NCBI RefSeq assembly: GCF_001424875.1
Contig: NZ_LMCT01000023.1
Coordinates: 235,098-299,097 of the forward strand
Direction: 5' to 3'
Length of the DNA stretch: 64,000 bases
Source: Kitasatospora sp. Root107
GTDB taxonomy: Bacteria; Actinomycetota; Actinomycetes; Streptomycetales; Streptomycetaceae
In this document: in pieces, positions 6,796 to 14,697 of the stretch
Numbering within the stretch: position 1 is the stretch's first letter
Layout of the letters: every line of letters begins with the position of its first letter
Made by a program: the position numbers and the translations under genes
The notes under the pieces: model-generated
Seen by the model: only the letters and a program-made list of their open reading frames with translations
Databases searched by the model: none
Told to the model about the DNA's origin: nothing

Positions 6796-8625
6796 TTAGA
6801 AGGCCTCCTCCGCGAGCTCCATGATCTCGTTGTCGACGCCCTCGGCGATCAGTCGCTGCGGGGTGACGGTCGGGAGCACGTTGCGGGCGAAGAAGCGGGC
6901 CCCGGCAACCTTGCCCTGGTAGAACGCGACGTCCTTGCCGGTGGCGCCCGCCTCCAGCTTGGCCAGCGCGACGGCGGCCTGACGGAGCAGCAGCCAGCCG
7001 ACCACGACGTCGCCGGAGACCATCAGCAGGCGGGTGGTGTTGAGGCCCACCTTGTACATGTTCTTGACGTCCTGCTCGACCGAGGAGAGGTCCGCCAGCA
7101 GCTTGCCGACGATCGCCTCCAGGTCACCGGCCGCCTTGCCGAGCAGCTCGCGCTCGGTGGCCAGGGCGTCGCCGCCCTCGCCGGCCGCGAGGAACTTCTT
7201 GATCTGCTCGGAGACCACGGTGAGCGCCTGGCCACCGTCCTTGACGATCTTCCGGAAGAAGAAGTCCAGGCCCTGGATCGCGGTGGTGCCCTCGTACAGG
7301 GTGTCGATCTTGGCGTCCCGGATGTACTGCTCGATCGGGTACTCCTGCAGGAAGCCGGAGCCACCGAAGGTCTGCAGGGACTGGGCGAGCTGCTCGTAGG
7401 ACTTCTCCGAGCCGTAGCCCTTGACGATCGGCAGCAGCAGGTCGTTCAGGCGCTCGGCGGCGTCGTCGTGCTCACCGCGCAGGCGGGCGGCCACCAGGTC
7501 GTCCTGGACCGAGGCGGTGTAGAGCACCAGGGCGCGCATGCCCTCGGCGTACGCCTTCTGGGTCATCAGCGAACGGCGGACGTCCGGGTGGTTGGTGATG
7601 GTGACGCGGGGGGCGGCCTTGTCCATGAAGTTGGAGATGTCGGCGCCCTGCACGCGCTCCTTGGCGTACTCCAGCGCGTTCAGGTAGCCGGTGGAGAGGG
7701 TGGCGATGGCCTTCGTGCCGACCATCATCCGGGCGAACTCGATGATCTTGAACATCTGGCGGATGCCGTCGACGCTCTCGCCCACCAGCCAGCCCTTGGC
7801 CGGGTGCTTGGCGCCGAAGGTCATCTCACAGGTGTTGGACGCCTTGAGACCCATCTTGTGCTCGACGTTGGTCGCGTAGGAACCGTTGCGCTCGCCGAGC
7901 TCGCCGGTCTCCCAGTCGAAGTCGAACTTCGGCACGATGTACAGGCCGAGGCCCTTGGTGCCCGGCTTGCCGCCCTCGGGGCGGGCCAGCACCAGGTGGA
8001 TGATGTTCTCGGACATGTCGTGCTCGCCCGAGGTGATGAAGCGCTTCACACCCTCGATGTGCCAGGAGCCGTCCTCCTGCTTGATCGCCTTGGTGCGGCC
8101 GGCGCCGACGTCCGAACCGGCGTCCGGCTCGGTCAGCACCATGGTGGCGCCCCACTGGCGGTCGACCATCAGCTGGGCGACCTTCTGCTGCGCCTCGGTG
8201 CCCTCGTCGTAGACGACGCCGGCGAACGCCGGACCGGAGGAGTACATCCAGATCGCCGGGTTGGAGCCGAGGATCTGCTCCGCGTAGGCCCAGATCAGCG
8301 AGGACGGGGTGACCTGGCCACCGATGGCCTCCGGGATGCCCAGGCGCCACCACTCGGCGTCCATGTAGGCCTGGTAGCTCTTCTTGAAGGTCGCCGGGAC
8401 CGGCGCCGTGTTGGTCTCCGGGTCGAAGACCGGCGGGTTGCGGTCGGCGTCGACGAAGGACGCGGCGAGGTCGTTCTCGGCGAGGCGTGCGATCTCGCCG
8501 AGGATGTTCTTCGCGGTCTCGACGTCCATGTCCGCGAACGGACCGGTGCCGTACACCTGGTCACGGCCGAACACCTCGAAGAGGTTGAACTCCACGTCAC
8601 GCAGGTTGGACTTGTAGTGACCCAT
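6796..8625 (-). CDS. FadE5-like acyl-CoA dehydrogenase
   Basis: The 609-residue flavoenzyme has the N-terminus MGHYKSNLRDVEFNLFEVFG, nearly the same as Mycobacterium FadE5, a long-form dehydrogenase of broad acyl-chain range. It catalyses the alpha,beta-desaturation of acyl-CoA in beta-oxidation. The FAD/substrate-binding block MVLTEPDAGSDVGAGRTKA and the catalytic-base motif LYEGTTAIQG (Glu at residue 444) are present. The start ATG at 8625 is preceded by GGAGAAA. Two operator-like palindromes lie upstream at 8679-8717. The gene is monocistronic with its own terminator. Confidence 0.92.
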   Translation of the reverse strand: MGHYKSNLRDVEFNLFEVFGRDQVYGTGPFADMDVETAKNILGEIARLAENDLAASFVDADRNPPVFDPETNTAPVPATFKKSYQAYMDAEWWRLGIPEAIGGQVTPSSLIWAYAEQILGSNPAIWMYSSGPAFAGVVYDEGTEAQQKVAQLMVDRQWGATMVLTEPDAGSDVGAGRTKAIKQEDGSWHIEGVKRFITSGEHDMSENIIHLVLARPEGGKPGTKGLGLYIVPKFDFDWETGELGERNGSYATNVEHKMGLKASNTCEMTFGAKHPAKGWLVGESVDGIRQMFKIIEFARMMVGTKAIATLSTGYLNALEYAKERVQGADISNFMDKAAPRVTITNHPDVRRSLMTQKAYAEGMRALVLYTASVQDDLVAARLRGEHDDAAERLNDLLLPIVKGYGSEKSYEQLAQSLQTFGGSGFLQEYPIEQYIRDAKIDTLYEGTTAIQGLDFFFRKIVKDGGQALTVVSEQIKKFLAAGEGGDALATERELLGKAAGDLEAIVGKLLADLSSVEQDVKNMYKVGLNTTRLLMVSGDVVVGWLLLRQAAVALAKLEAGATGKDVAFYQGKVAGARFFARNVLPTVTPQRLIAEGVDNEIMELAEEAF

Positions 8626-8678
8626 GACCGTTTCTCCGGTTCGTCGCTTCCGGGGTCCGCCGCCTTCGAGCGCCCCAC

Positions 8679-8717
8679 TTACCCACCAGTAGGCACCATG
8701 ATGCTACCCGTAAGTAA
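8679..8717. promoter_or_regulatory. Paired TAC-N6-GTA operator sites
   Basis: TTACCCACCAGTAG (8679-8692) and CTACCCGTAAGTAA (8704-8717) both fit YTAC-N6-GTAR. Their centres are 25 bp apart. They lie in the divergent promoter region between the acyl-CoA dehydrogenase and sseB. The pattern suggests a TetR-family fatty-acid-responsive repressor; no such gene is adjacent. Confidence 0.5.
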
Positions 8718-8783
8718 CTTGTTCAAGCCCCTCGACGCGAAAGGGCTATGAACACGGTCACGTCCCCCGATAGCCTTGGCCTT

Positions 8784-9305
8784 GTGTACGGCTACGAGCA
8801 GACCGGGTATCAGGGCGATCCCTACCAGCAGCAGGCGCAGCAGCAGCACGCCCAGCAGCAGGGGATGAACGGCATGCCGGGCCCCGGCCAGTACGGCGAG
8901 CAGCCGCCACAGGCCGCCCCCCAGCAGTCTCTCTACCCCGAACCTTCGCCGCCATCCCTCGCGGACGCGGTACGCGCGTTCACCACCGGGTCGATGCCGG
9001 TCGAGGACTTCCAGGCGATCTTCATCACCTCGAAGGTGCACTGCCCGCGCGGCGACCGCCCGGGCTTCCTGGCCCTGCACAACACGCCGACACCCGTGAT
9101 CCCGATGTTCAGCTCGCTCAAGGAGCTGCGCCGGTACGCGGGCAAGGACTCCAAGCACTTCAGCGTCACCGGCGCCGAGGTGCTCGACCTGCTGCCGACC
9201 GGCTACGGCTTCGCGCTGGACATGGAGGGCGAGCACCGGATGGTGTTCGACGCCAAGGCCGTGGAGCAGATGGTCGACTTCACCATGCGCCGGATGTACG
9301 GCTGA
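8784..9305 (+). CDS. SseB-family protein
   Basis: A Gln/Pro-rich N-terminal stretch (about 45 residues, QQQAQQQHAQQQ) precedes an SseB N-terminal-type domain (LADAVRAFTTGSMPVEDFQAIFI...CPRGDRPGFLALHNTPTPVIPMFSSLKELRR). The family's biochemical role is unsettled; in Streptomyces it is often near growth or secretion genes. I place the start at GTG 8784: TAGCCT lies 7 bases before it and TGAACA 16 bp further upstream, giving a leaderless transcript. The in-frame ATG at 8748 would overlap that -35 box and has poor ribosome-site spacing. It would add 12 residues. Confidence 0.75.
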   Translation: MYGYEQTGYQGDPYQQQAQQQHAQQQGMNGMPGPGQYGEQPPQAAPQQSLYPEPSPPSLADAVRAFTTGSMPVEDFQAIFITSKVHCPRGDRPGFLALHNTPTPVIPMFSSLKELRRYAGKDSKHFSVTGAEVLDLLPTGYGFALDMEGEHRMVFDAKAVEQMVDFTMRRMYG

Positions 9306-9347
9306 GATTCCCCGAACCACCAGTCCCGACCGGGCCGTCATCATGTG

Positions 9348-9384
9348 GTTCAATTTTCAACTTGCTTCTTGTTGAGAGTTGAAC
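9348..9384. promoter_or_regulatory. A+T-rich inverted repeat before pirin (MarR-like operator)
   Basis: GTTCAATTTTCAAC (9348-9361) and GTTGAGAGTTGAAC (9371-9384) are reverse complements with 2 mismatches, 9 bp apart. Core TTCAA/TTGAA half-sites are typical of MarR operators, and pirins are often MarR-controlled. No MarR gene is adjacent. Confidence 0.55.
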
Positions 9385-9427
9385 TACCTTTGCGGATGTA
9401 GGCCAGAGACCCCAGAAGGAGGCCGAC

Positions 9428-10378
9428 ATGCCCGCCGTGACCGTCGAGAACCCGTTGACCCTTCCGCGCGTCGCCACCCCGGACCCCGCGACCAACGTGT
9501 CGCGACCGGTCCTCGCGGTGGTCACCGCTCCCGAGGGCTTCGAGGGCGAGGGCTTCCCGGTCCGCCGGGCCTTCGCGAAGATCAACACCAAGTACCTCGA
9601 CCCGTTCATCATGATGGACCAGATGGGCGAGGTGGACTACGCCGCAGGCGAGCCCAAGGGCACCCCCTGGCACCCGCACCGCGGGTTCGAGACGGTGACC
9701 TACCTGATCGACGGCGAGTTCATCCACAAGGACTCGCACGGCGGCGGCGGACACCTCGGCGGCGGCGACACCCAGTGGATGACGGCCGGCTCCGGCATCC
9801 TGCACATCGAGACCCCGCCCGAGTCGCTGGTCCTGACGGGTGGCCTGTTCCACGGCATCCAGCTCTGGGTCAACCTCCCGGCCGCCGACAAGATGACGCA
9901 GCCCCGGTACCAGGACATCCACGGCGGGCACGTCAAGCTGCTCACCTCGCCCGACGGCGGCTCGATCCTCCGGCTGATCGCCGGCGAGCTGGACGGCAGC
10001 GAGGGCCCCGGTGTCACCCACACCCCGATCACCCTGCTGCACGCCACCGTGACGCCGGGCGCCGAGATCACCATCCCCTGGCGCAAGGACTTCAACGCGC
10101 TGGCGTACGTCCTCAACGGCGACGGTACGGTCGGCGCGGAGCGGCGGCCGCTCCGGAGCGGCCAGGCCGCGGTCTTCGGCGAGGGCGACACCCTCACCAT
10201 CTCGGCCGACGCCAAGCAGGACTCCCGGCACCCCAACCTGGACGTGATCATCCTGGGCGGGCAGCCGATCCGTGAGCCGGTGGCCCACTACGGGCCGTTC
10301 GTGATGAACAGTCACCGGGAGCTGGAGCAGGCCATGCGGGACTTCCAGTCCGGCGCTTTCGGTCAGCCGACGGACTGA
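9428..10378 (+). CDS. Pirin family protein
   Basis: The 316-residue bicupin has the N-terminal metal site WHPHRGFETVTYLIDGEFIH and the downstream His/Glu residues (GSGILHIETP) that bind Fe or Ni in pirins, plus the C-terminal pirin domain with its LNGDG turn. Bacterial pirins act as quercetin 2,3-dioxygenases or as redox-sensitive regulators; which applies here cannot be read from sequence. The ATG at 9428 is preceded by AGAAGGAGG, a strong ribosome site. An A+T-rich inverted repeat upstream suggests inducible control. It ends at a palindromic repeat element shared with the convergent phosphatase gene. Confidence 0.92.
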   Translation: MPAVTVENPLTLPRVATPDPATNVSRPVLAVVTAPEGFEGEGFPVRRAFAKINTKYLDPFIMMDQMGEVDYAAGEPKGTPWHPHRGFETVTYLIDGEFIHKDSHGGGGHLGGGDTQWMTAGSGILHIETPPESLVLTGGLFHGIQLWVNLPAADKMTQPRYQDIHGGHVKLLTSPDGGSILRLIAGELDGSEGPGVTHTPITLLHATVTPGAEITIPWRKDFNALAYVLNGDGTVGAERRPLRSGQAAVFGEGDTLTISADAKQDSRHPNLDVIILGGQPIREPVAHYGPFVMNSHRELEQAMRDFQSGAFGQPTD

Positions 10379-10406
10379 CTGGGCAGGGCGCTCAACCGTC
10401 TACTAC

Positions 10407-10524
10407 CCAGGGGCTCGGGGAACTGCGAGGAGATCTAGCGCCGGGGTCACGTACGAAAGTGCCTGACCAGCTACGCGCGGATCACCTTTTCCGAGGTCGG
10501 CGTCGCAGTTCCCCGAGCCCCTGG
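10407..10524. repeat. Palindromic intergenic repeat, copy 1
   Basis: Perfect arms of 22 bp (10407-10428 and 10503-10524, core GGGGCTCGGGGAACTGCGA) flank a conserved interior of about 74 bp. It lies between the convergent pirin and phosphatase genes and could act as a two-way terminator. Three related copies are at 14698-14812, 31353-31436 and 49417-49530. Confidence 0.9.
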
Positions 10525-10532
10525 TGGTGCAC

Positions 10533-11354
10533 CTAGATCCGCGCGTACAGGGCCGAGGCGTCGTCGTGGGCCTTGCCGCGGGGCCAGCGTTCGCAGTGGG
10601 TGTCGGTGCGTTCGGTGGTGCGGACTTGGGCGATGAGTTCGGCGGGGCCGCGTTCGGCGAGCAGGTGGAGGGCGTCCGACCAGCTGCCGAGGCCGAAGCG
10701 TTCGGTGTAGCGGGCGGCACCGTCGCTGAGGGCGGCCACCGCCTGCAGGCCGGCGAGGCGGACGAAGCCGGTCTCGGCGTGGGCGGCGGCCCGGGGCGAG
10801 GCGGCGGCGATCCACGGCCCGTTGCCGGAGTTGCGGGCGGCCCGGACCGCCAGGGCGTACCGCATGTGCAGGTCGCGGCGCTCGGCGGAGCCCGGGACGG
10901 TGGACCAGATCTGACGGCGGAGCAGTTCGCCGGCCGGGAAGCGCTGGTTGTCACCGATCACCCGGAGCGGCCCGTCCTTGAGTTGCAGGACCAGCATCGA
11001 GTCACCGAGCACCAGGTACTCCAGCGAGCTGCCGTGCAGCCGGGCGGCGACCACCATCGCGGCGGGGGTGTTGGGGTGGGCCAGGTCGCAGCGGCCGCCG
11101 TGCAGGGCGGCGGTCTCGACGATGGAGTCGGCCAGGCACTCGGCGATCGAACGGTCAGGCCGGTCGGTCAGCCGGGCCAGCAGGTGCACGCCGAGCCGCC
11201 GGACGTACCAGGGGGTGCCGTGCCGGCAGCCCGATTCGAGGCCGTCCGGTGCACTCGAACCGTCCAGCAGCACCAAGGCCTCCGGGGAGGTCGCGGCGAA
11301 GTCCTCGCTCTGCTGCCCCGGCTTCTGCGGTTCGCTCGCCAGCTCTACCTGCAT
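10533..11354 (-). CDS. PP2C-like serine/threonine phosphatase domain protein
   Basis: The 273-residue protein shows the spaced acidic motifs of the PP2C fold: LVLLDGSSAP near residue 30 (metal-binding DG), VLGDSML (about 125), AALSDGAARY (about 215) and HDDASAL near the C-terminus. It should dephosphorylate Ser/Thr residues using two Mn or Mg ions. There are no membrane helices. The ATG at 11352-11354 is the first plausible start; no strong ribosome site is visible. Its stop codon lies only 9 bp from a palindromic repeat. The partner kinase is not in the window. Confidence 0.78.
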   Translation of the reverse strand: MQVELASEPQKPGQQSEDFAATSPEALVLLDGSSAPDGLESGCRHGTPWYVRRLGVHLLARLTDRPDRSIAECLADSIVETAALHGGRCDLAHPNTPAAMVVAARLHGSSLEYLVLGDSMLVLQLKDGPLRVIGDNQRFPAGELLRRQIWSTVPGSAERRDLHMRYALAVRAARNSGNGPWIAAASPRAAAHAETGFVRLAGLQAVAALSDGAARYTERFGLGSWSDALHLLAERGPAELIAQVRTTERTDTHCERWPRGKAHDDASALYARI

Positions 11355-11498
11355 TCCGCCAGTGTGGCGGCGGAGCGAACGGGCGGACAGGGTTCGGGCG
11401 ATGATCCCTCGGTGGGATGAGGGGAGTGGCTGTCGGGTGAATCTGGACATACCGTCAGATTTGTCTGCTTCCGCCCTCTCTCCCCGGAGCTCGCTGTG

Positions 11499-11603
11499 AT
11501 GGTGCTGGAGTTCTTCGTCCTGGTGATCGCGACCCTCGGCTTCCCGACCGCCGCGCTGCTGTTCCTGATCGGCGGACCGCACTACCGGGACCAGCCACAC
11601 TGA
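11499..11603 (+). CDS. Single-helix small membrane protein (34 aa)
   Basis: The sequence MVLEFFVLVIATLGFPTAAL and the rest to GGPHYRDQPH form one membrane helix with a short basic/His tail. CCGGAG stands 9 bases before the ATG. A GTG directly in front (11496) has even better spacing and would add one residue. The gene stands alone between the phosphatase and DUF5302 genes. Function unknown; it is too short for most annotation pipelines. Confidence 0.5.
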   Translation: MVLEFFVLVIATLGFPTAALLFLIGGPHYRDQPH

Positions 11604-11678
11604 GGGCGAATGGTGGGACCGATCGGTCCCGGCATGACATGGTGAGACTGGCAACACTGGTCTTCTGGAGGTCAACCC

Positions 11679-11897
11679 ATGAGCAGCGGCACACCCGAAT
11701 CCGTCGATCCGCAGAGCGCGGAGCAGACTCCCGCCGCGCCCGACGACGTGAAGGCGAAGTTCCTGGCCGCCCTGGAGCGCAAGCAGGGCATCCGGACGGA
11801 CGGCGCCGGTGGCGGCCCGGGCAGCGAGTCGAAGGTCCACGGCGCCCACGCGGCCGCCGGCGGCAAGCGCAACTTCCGTCGCAAGAGCGGCGGCTGA
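11679..11897 (+). CDS. DUF5302 domain protein
   Basis: This 72-residue, highly charged protein has the family core DDVKAKFLAALERKQG followed by a Gly/Lys/Arg-rich tail ending KRNFRRKSGG. Members are found across Streptomyces and have no known function; the basic tail may bind nucleic acid or ribosomes. The ATG at 11679 follows a clear TGGAGG ribosome site. A hairpin terminator follows at 11908-11944. Confidence 0.85.
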   Translation: MSSGTPESVDPQSAEQTPAAPDDVKAKFLAALERKQGIRTDGAGGGPGSESKVHGAHAAAGGKRNFRRKSGG

Positions 11898-11907
11898 CGG
11901 TTCATCA

Positions 11908-11944
11908 GTGAGGGGCGGCTCCCGGTCCGGGGGCCGCCCCTCAC
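11908..11944. terminator. Bidirectional hairpin terminator
   Basis: GTGAGGGGCGGC (11908-11919) pairs with GCCGCCCCTCAC (11933-11944), and the loop itself can pair. It separates the convergent DUF5302 and hydrolase genes. Confidence 0.88.
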
Positions 11945-12787
11945 TCATGCCGCCGCAAGGAAGCCCAGCACGTGGTCCAGCACGGTGGGCTCGGCGAGGA
12001 TCCGACTGTGCCCCAGCCCCCGGGTGGTGAGCAGCTGGAGCCGCTCGCCGTACGCGGCCCGGAACAGGTCGGCCTGGCCGGGGAGCACCACCCGGTCGTC
12101 CCGGTCGTGCACCGCCAGCATCGGGAAGTCGAAATCCTCCGGACGGTGCACCGGGTCGAAGTCGGCCCGGTCCCGGCCCACGGCCAGCACCTCGGCGACC
12201 CGGCGTTCCAGCTCACCACCGGCCCAACGGCCGAGCCCGAGCTGGGCCCGGAACGCCTTGACCAGGAAGCCGTACTCCGCCACCCCCGCGACCGTCACCA
12301 CCCGGCCCGCCTTGACCCCCTCGCGCAGCGCCAGGAAGACCCCGGCCGCCCCGAGCGAGTGGGCCACCACCGCCTCGAACGGGCCGTACCGGTCGTGCAG
12401 CCGGCCGATCACCTCGCGGTAGTCGAGGATCGTGGTGGTCCGGCCGCCGGAGTCCCCGTGCCCGGGGGCGTCGAAGGCGACCGGGCTCAGGCCGAGCGCC
12501 TGCAGGCGGGGGATCATCGGCGCGAACCGGGAGGCCCGGGACCGCCAACCGTGCACCAGCAGTACGGGACGCTCACCGCTCCCCCACCGGTAGCTCGTCA
12601 CCGACCGGCCGCCGACGGTCAGTTGCTCCGTCACCGCCCGGTCGTGCTGCTCCCGTTCGTCCGGTCTGATCCGGCTGCGGCGGATCGGGCAGTGGAACAG
12701 CGCGAAGGCGCCCCAGCCGGCTGCCCGGGGCGAGACCAGCGCGGTGGTGTCGAGCGCGGTACGGAGCAGGGTGGCGGACAGATCCAT
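11945..12787 (-). CDS. Alpha/beta hydrolase
   Basis: This 280-residue alpha/beta-fold hydrolase has the oxyanion strand VLLVHGWRSRASRF, nucleophile elbow AHSLGA (Ser about 147), acid residue in VHDRDDRVV and catalytic His in GLGHSRI. The natural ester or lactone substrate is unknown. The ATG at 12787 follows GGGGGAG. Upstream, a strong TAATAT -10 box sits beside the palindrome GCACGA-N4-TCGTGC, pointing to repression by a TetR-type regulator. It is divergent from the MerR-clamp fusion gene. Confidence 0.85.
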   Translation of the reverse strand: MDLSATLLRTALDTTALVSPRAAGWGAFALFHCPIRRSRIRPDEREQHDRAVTEQLTVGGRSVTSYRWGSGERPVLLVHGWRSRASRFAPMIPRLQALGLSPVAFDAPGHGDSGGRTTTILDYREVIGRLHDRYGPFEAVVAHSLGAAGVFLALREGVKAGRVVTVAGVAEYGFLVKAFRAQLGLGRWAGGELERRVAEVLAVGRDRADFDPVHRPEDFDFPMLAVHDRDDRVVLPGQADLFRAAYGERLQLLTTRGLGHSRILAEPTVLDHVLGFLAAA

Positions 12788-12840
12788 GGGCACTCCCCCG
12801 GCAGGGCTGCGGCCTGGGTGCGCAGCCGGTACAGGAGGAG

Positions 12841-12862
12841 ATATTAGCACGACCGTTCGTGC
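12841..12862 (-). promoter_or_regulatory. TetR-type operator and -10 box of the hydrolase gene
   Basis: On the minus strand a TAATAT box (12841-12846) directly follows the palindrome GCACGAACGGTCGTGC (12847-12862). A repressor bound there would block RNA polymerase. The TetR encoded at 14018-14635 is the closest candidate. Confidence 0.55.
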
Positions 12863-12898
12863 AGTTTCTCTGCCCGCTTCCCGGCTACGGTGGCCAGG

Positions 12899-12929
12899 TT
12901 GACCCTCGACCTGGTCGAGCCCCCAGAGT
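12899..12929 (+). promoter_or_regulatory. MerR-type promoter with 19-bp spacer
   Basis: TTGACC (12899-12904) and a weak -10 CAGAGT (12924-12929) are 19 bp apart. The spacer holds the perfect palindrome CTCGACC-T-GGTCGAG (12905-12919). An over-long spacer filled by a dyad is the signature of MerR-family autoregulation. Confidence 0.65.
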
Positions 12930-12948
12930 CCTCGGCGTGGAGAACGTG

Positions 12949-14013
12949 ATGCGCAGCATCGGAGAGATGGCCCGGCACAGCGGGCTCAGCGTGAGCGCGC
13001 TGCGGTTCTACGACGGCGCGGGCGTCTTCGGCCCGGCCTGGGTGGACCCGCAGAGCGGCTACCGCTGGTACGCCGAGGAGCAGGTCAGGGACGCCCGGCT
13101 GATCGCCCGGCTGCGGCGGGTCGGCATGCCGCTGCCGGACATCTCCCGGGTGCTGTCGGCCGACCCCGCCGTGGCCCGGCAGACCCTGGACACGCACCTG
13201 CGCCGCCTAGAGGACGGCCTGTCCGACGCGCGTCGCGAACTCTCCACGGTCCGCGCACTGCTCGACCAGAGGGAGAACCCGATGAACACCACCCGACTGA
13301 CCACCCCCGCCCACGAGTTGGCCGCCGCCCTGGACGCCGTACGGTTCGCCGTGGGCAGCGACCCCGAGCAGCCCGCGCTCTGCGGCGTCCTGCTGGAACT
13401 CGCGGCGGACGGCCTCCGCCTGGTCGCCACCGACCGCTACCGGATGGCCGTCTCGCTCGCCCCGGCGGCCACCCTGGACGGCCCTCCGGTCAGCGCGATC
13501 GCGGCGACGGCCTTCGTGGACGAGGTCCGCGCTCTGCTGGACGGCGCCGACGACGCCCGTCTGACGGTCGACGGCGACCGGCTGACCCTCGCCGTGAGCG
13601 GGACCGATCGGGAGGTGACCGGTCGGCGGGTCGACCAGGACTTCCCGGACTACCGCCCGATGCTGCGCCTGGAGCCGACCCGCCGGCTCGCGGTCGACGC
13701 CGCCGAACTGCAGGCCGAACTGGCCGCCGGGACCAGCCGGAGCATGACGCGCAGTCAGGACGGCGTGCAGCACCAGGTCTCGGTCCTCACCGTGGGCGCC
13801 GACGGCACGCTCGGGGTCGCGGGCGACGATGGTGCGGCAGCGGACGAGGCGCTCCGGGTCGGGGTGAACCGGGAGTTCCTGCTGGAGGCGATCGCCGCGG
13901 GTCGCCGGGACCAGCTGACGCTGGAACTCGGGAGCGCCGTGGCCCCGTTGGCGATCCGCTACCCGGACCGGGAGGGGACGTTCTCGCTGCTGATGCCGAC
14001 CGTGCTGAGCTGA
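12949..14013 (+). CDS. MerR-type regulator fused to a DNA sliding-clamp-like domain
   Basis: Residues 1-75 form a MerR winged helix (SIGEMARHSGLSVSALRFYD, then WVDPQSGYRWYAEEQV), followed by a coiled linker. Residues about 112-354 resemble domains 2 and 3 of the DNA polymerase III beta clamp (LVATDRYRMAVS, VNREFLLEAIAAG, C-terminal LLMPTVLS). Clamp domain 1 is missing. The clamp part probably acts as a ligand- or peptide-binding effector module rather than in replication. The ATG at 12949 follows GGAG. A second in-frame ATG at 13282 has an ideal AGGGAG 6 bases upstream and could yield the clamp part alone. The promoter has MerR geometry, suggesting autoregulation. It is convergent with TetR, 4 bp apart. 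Confidence 0.85.
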   Translation: MRSIGEMARHSGLSVSALRFYDGAGVFGPAWVDPQSGYRWYAEEQVRDARLIARLRRVGMPLPDISRVLSADPAVARQTLDTHLRRLEDGLSDARRELSTVRALLDQRENPMNTTRLTTPAHELAAALDAVRFAVGSDPEQPALCGVLLELAADGLRLVATDRYRMAVSLAPAATLDGPPVSAIAATAFVDEVRALLDGADDARLTVDGDRLTLAVSGTDREVTGRRVDQDFPDYRPMLRLEPTRRLAVDAAELQAELAAGTSRSMTRSQDGVQHQVSVLTVGADGTLGVAGDDGAAADEALRVGVNREFLLEAIAAGRRDQLTLELGSAVAPLAIRYPDREGTFSLLMPTVLS

Positions 14014-14017
14014 ACCC

Positions 14018-14635
14018 TCAGGCGCTGACGGAGCGGAGGGTGTGCGCGATCGCGGTGGCGGCGCGGACGTAGCGGGTGGGGTCGTCCAGCAGCAGGGCGT
14101 GCGCGTTGGACGTCTCCATCAGCCCGACCAGGGTGAAGGCCAGCTGCTCCGGGTCCACGTCCGGGACCAGCTCGCCGTTGGCACGGCCGGTCTGGATCAG
14201 GTCCACCAGCAGGCCCTCCCAGTCACGGGCGGCGACGGCCAGCGCATCCCGGATCGGCCCCGGCCTGGTGTTGAACTCGGCCGAGACGGACTGGAAGAAG
14301 CAGCCGCCCGGAAAGATCCTGTCCTGGGTGTACGCGAGCCAGCTCTCGCAGAGCAGCCGGAGCCGGGGCAGCCCGGGGGCGGCGTGCTCGGCGGGGACGA
14401 TCACCGCGTCGTAGAAGATCCGGCGGGCGGCCCGGACGGTCGCGAGCTGCAGCTCCTCCTTCGAGCCGAAGGCGGCGAACACGCCGCTCTTGCTCAGCCC
14501 GAGGTCGGTGGCGAGCCGGCCGATCGACAGACTGCCGAGACCCTCGACCGAGGCGACCTCGACGGCTCGGCCGAGCACCGCCCGCCGGGTCTCGTTGCCC
14601 CGCTGGACCCGCCCGTCCGTCACTGCTCCGGTCAC
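14018..14635 (-). CDS. TetR/AcrR family transcriptional regulator
   Basis: An N-terminal helix-turn-helix (SIGRLATDLGLSKSGVFAAFGSKEELQLATVRAAR) is followed by a C-terminal ligand domain of the TetR_C_16/YcdC-like type (FFQSVSAEFNTRPGPIRDALAVAARDWEGLL). I use the GTG at 14635 (205 aa) because CGGAGG lies 6 bases upstream; a longer frame to 14659 has no ribosome site. It may control the nearby hydrolase gene, whose promoter carries a TetR-like palindrome. It lies between the clamp fusion and a palindromic repeat element. Confidence 0.88.
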   Translation of the reverse strand: MTGAVTDGRVQRGNETRRAVLGRAVEVASVEGLGSLSIGRLATDLGLSKSGVFAAFGSKEELQLATVRAARRIFYDAVIVPAEHAAPGLPRLRLLCESWLAYTQDRIFPGGCFFQSVSAEFNTRPGPIRDALAVAARDWEGLLVDLIQTGRANGELVPDVDPEQLAFTLVGLMETSNAHALLLDDPTRYVRAATAIAHTLRSVSA

Positions 14636-14697
14636 TGCGCACCTCCGGCTGCCCAGCATAGGCGGCGGCTGTCGGCAGCTGCTCCAGTGCTACGGCC

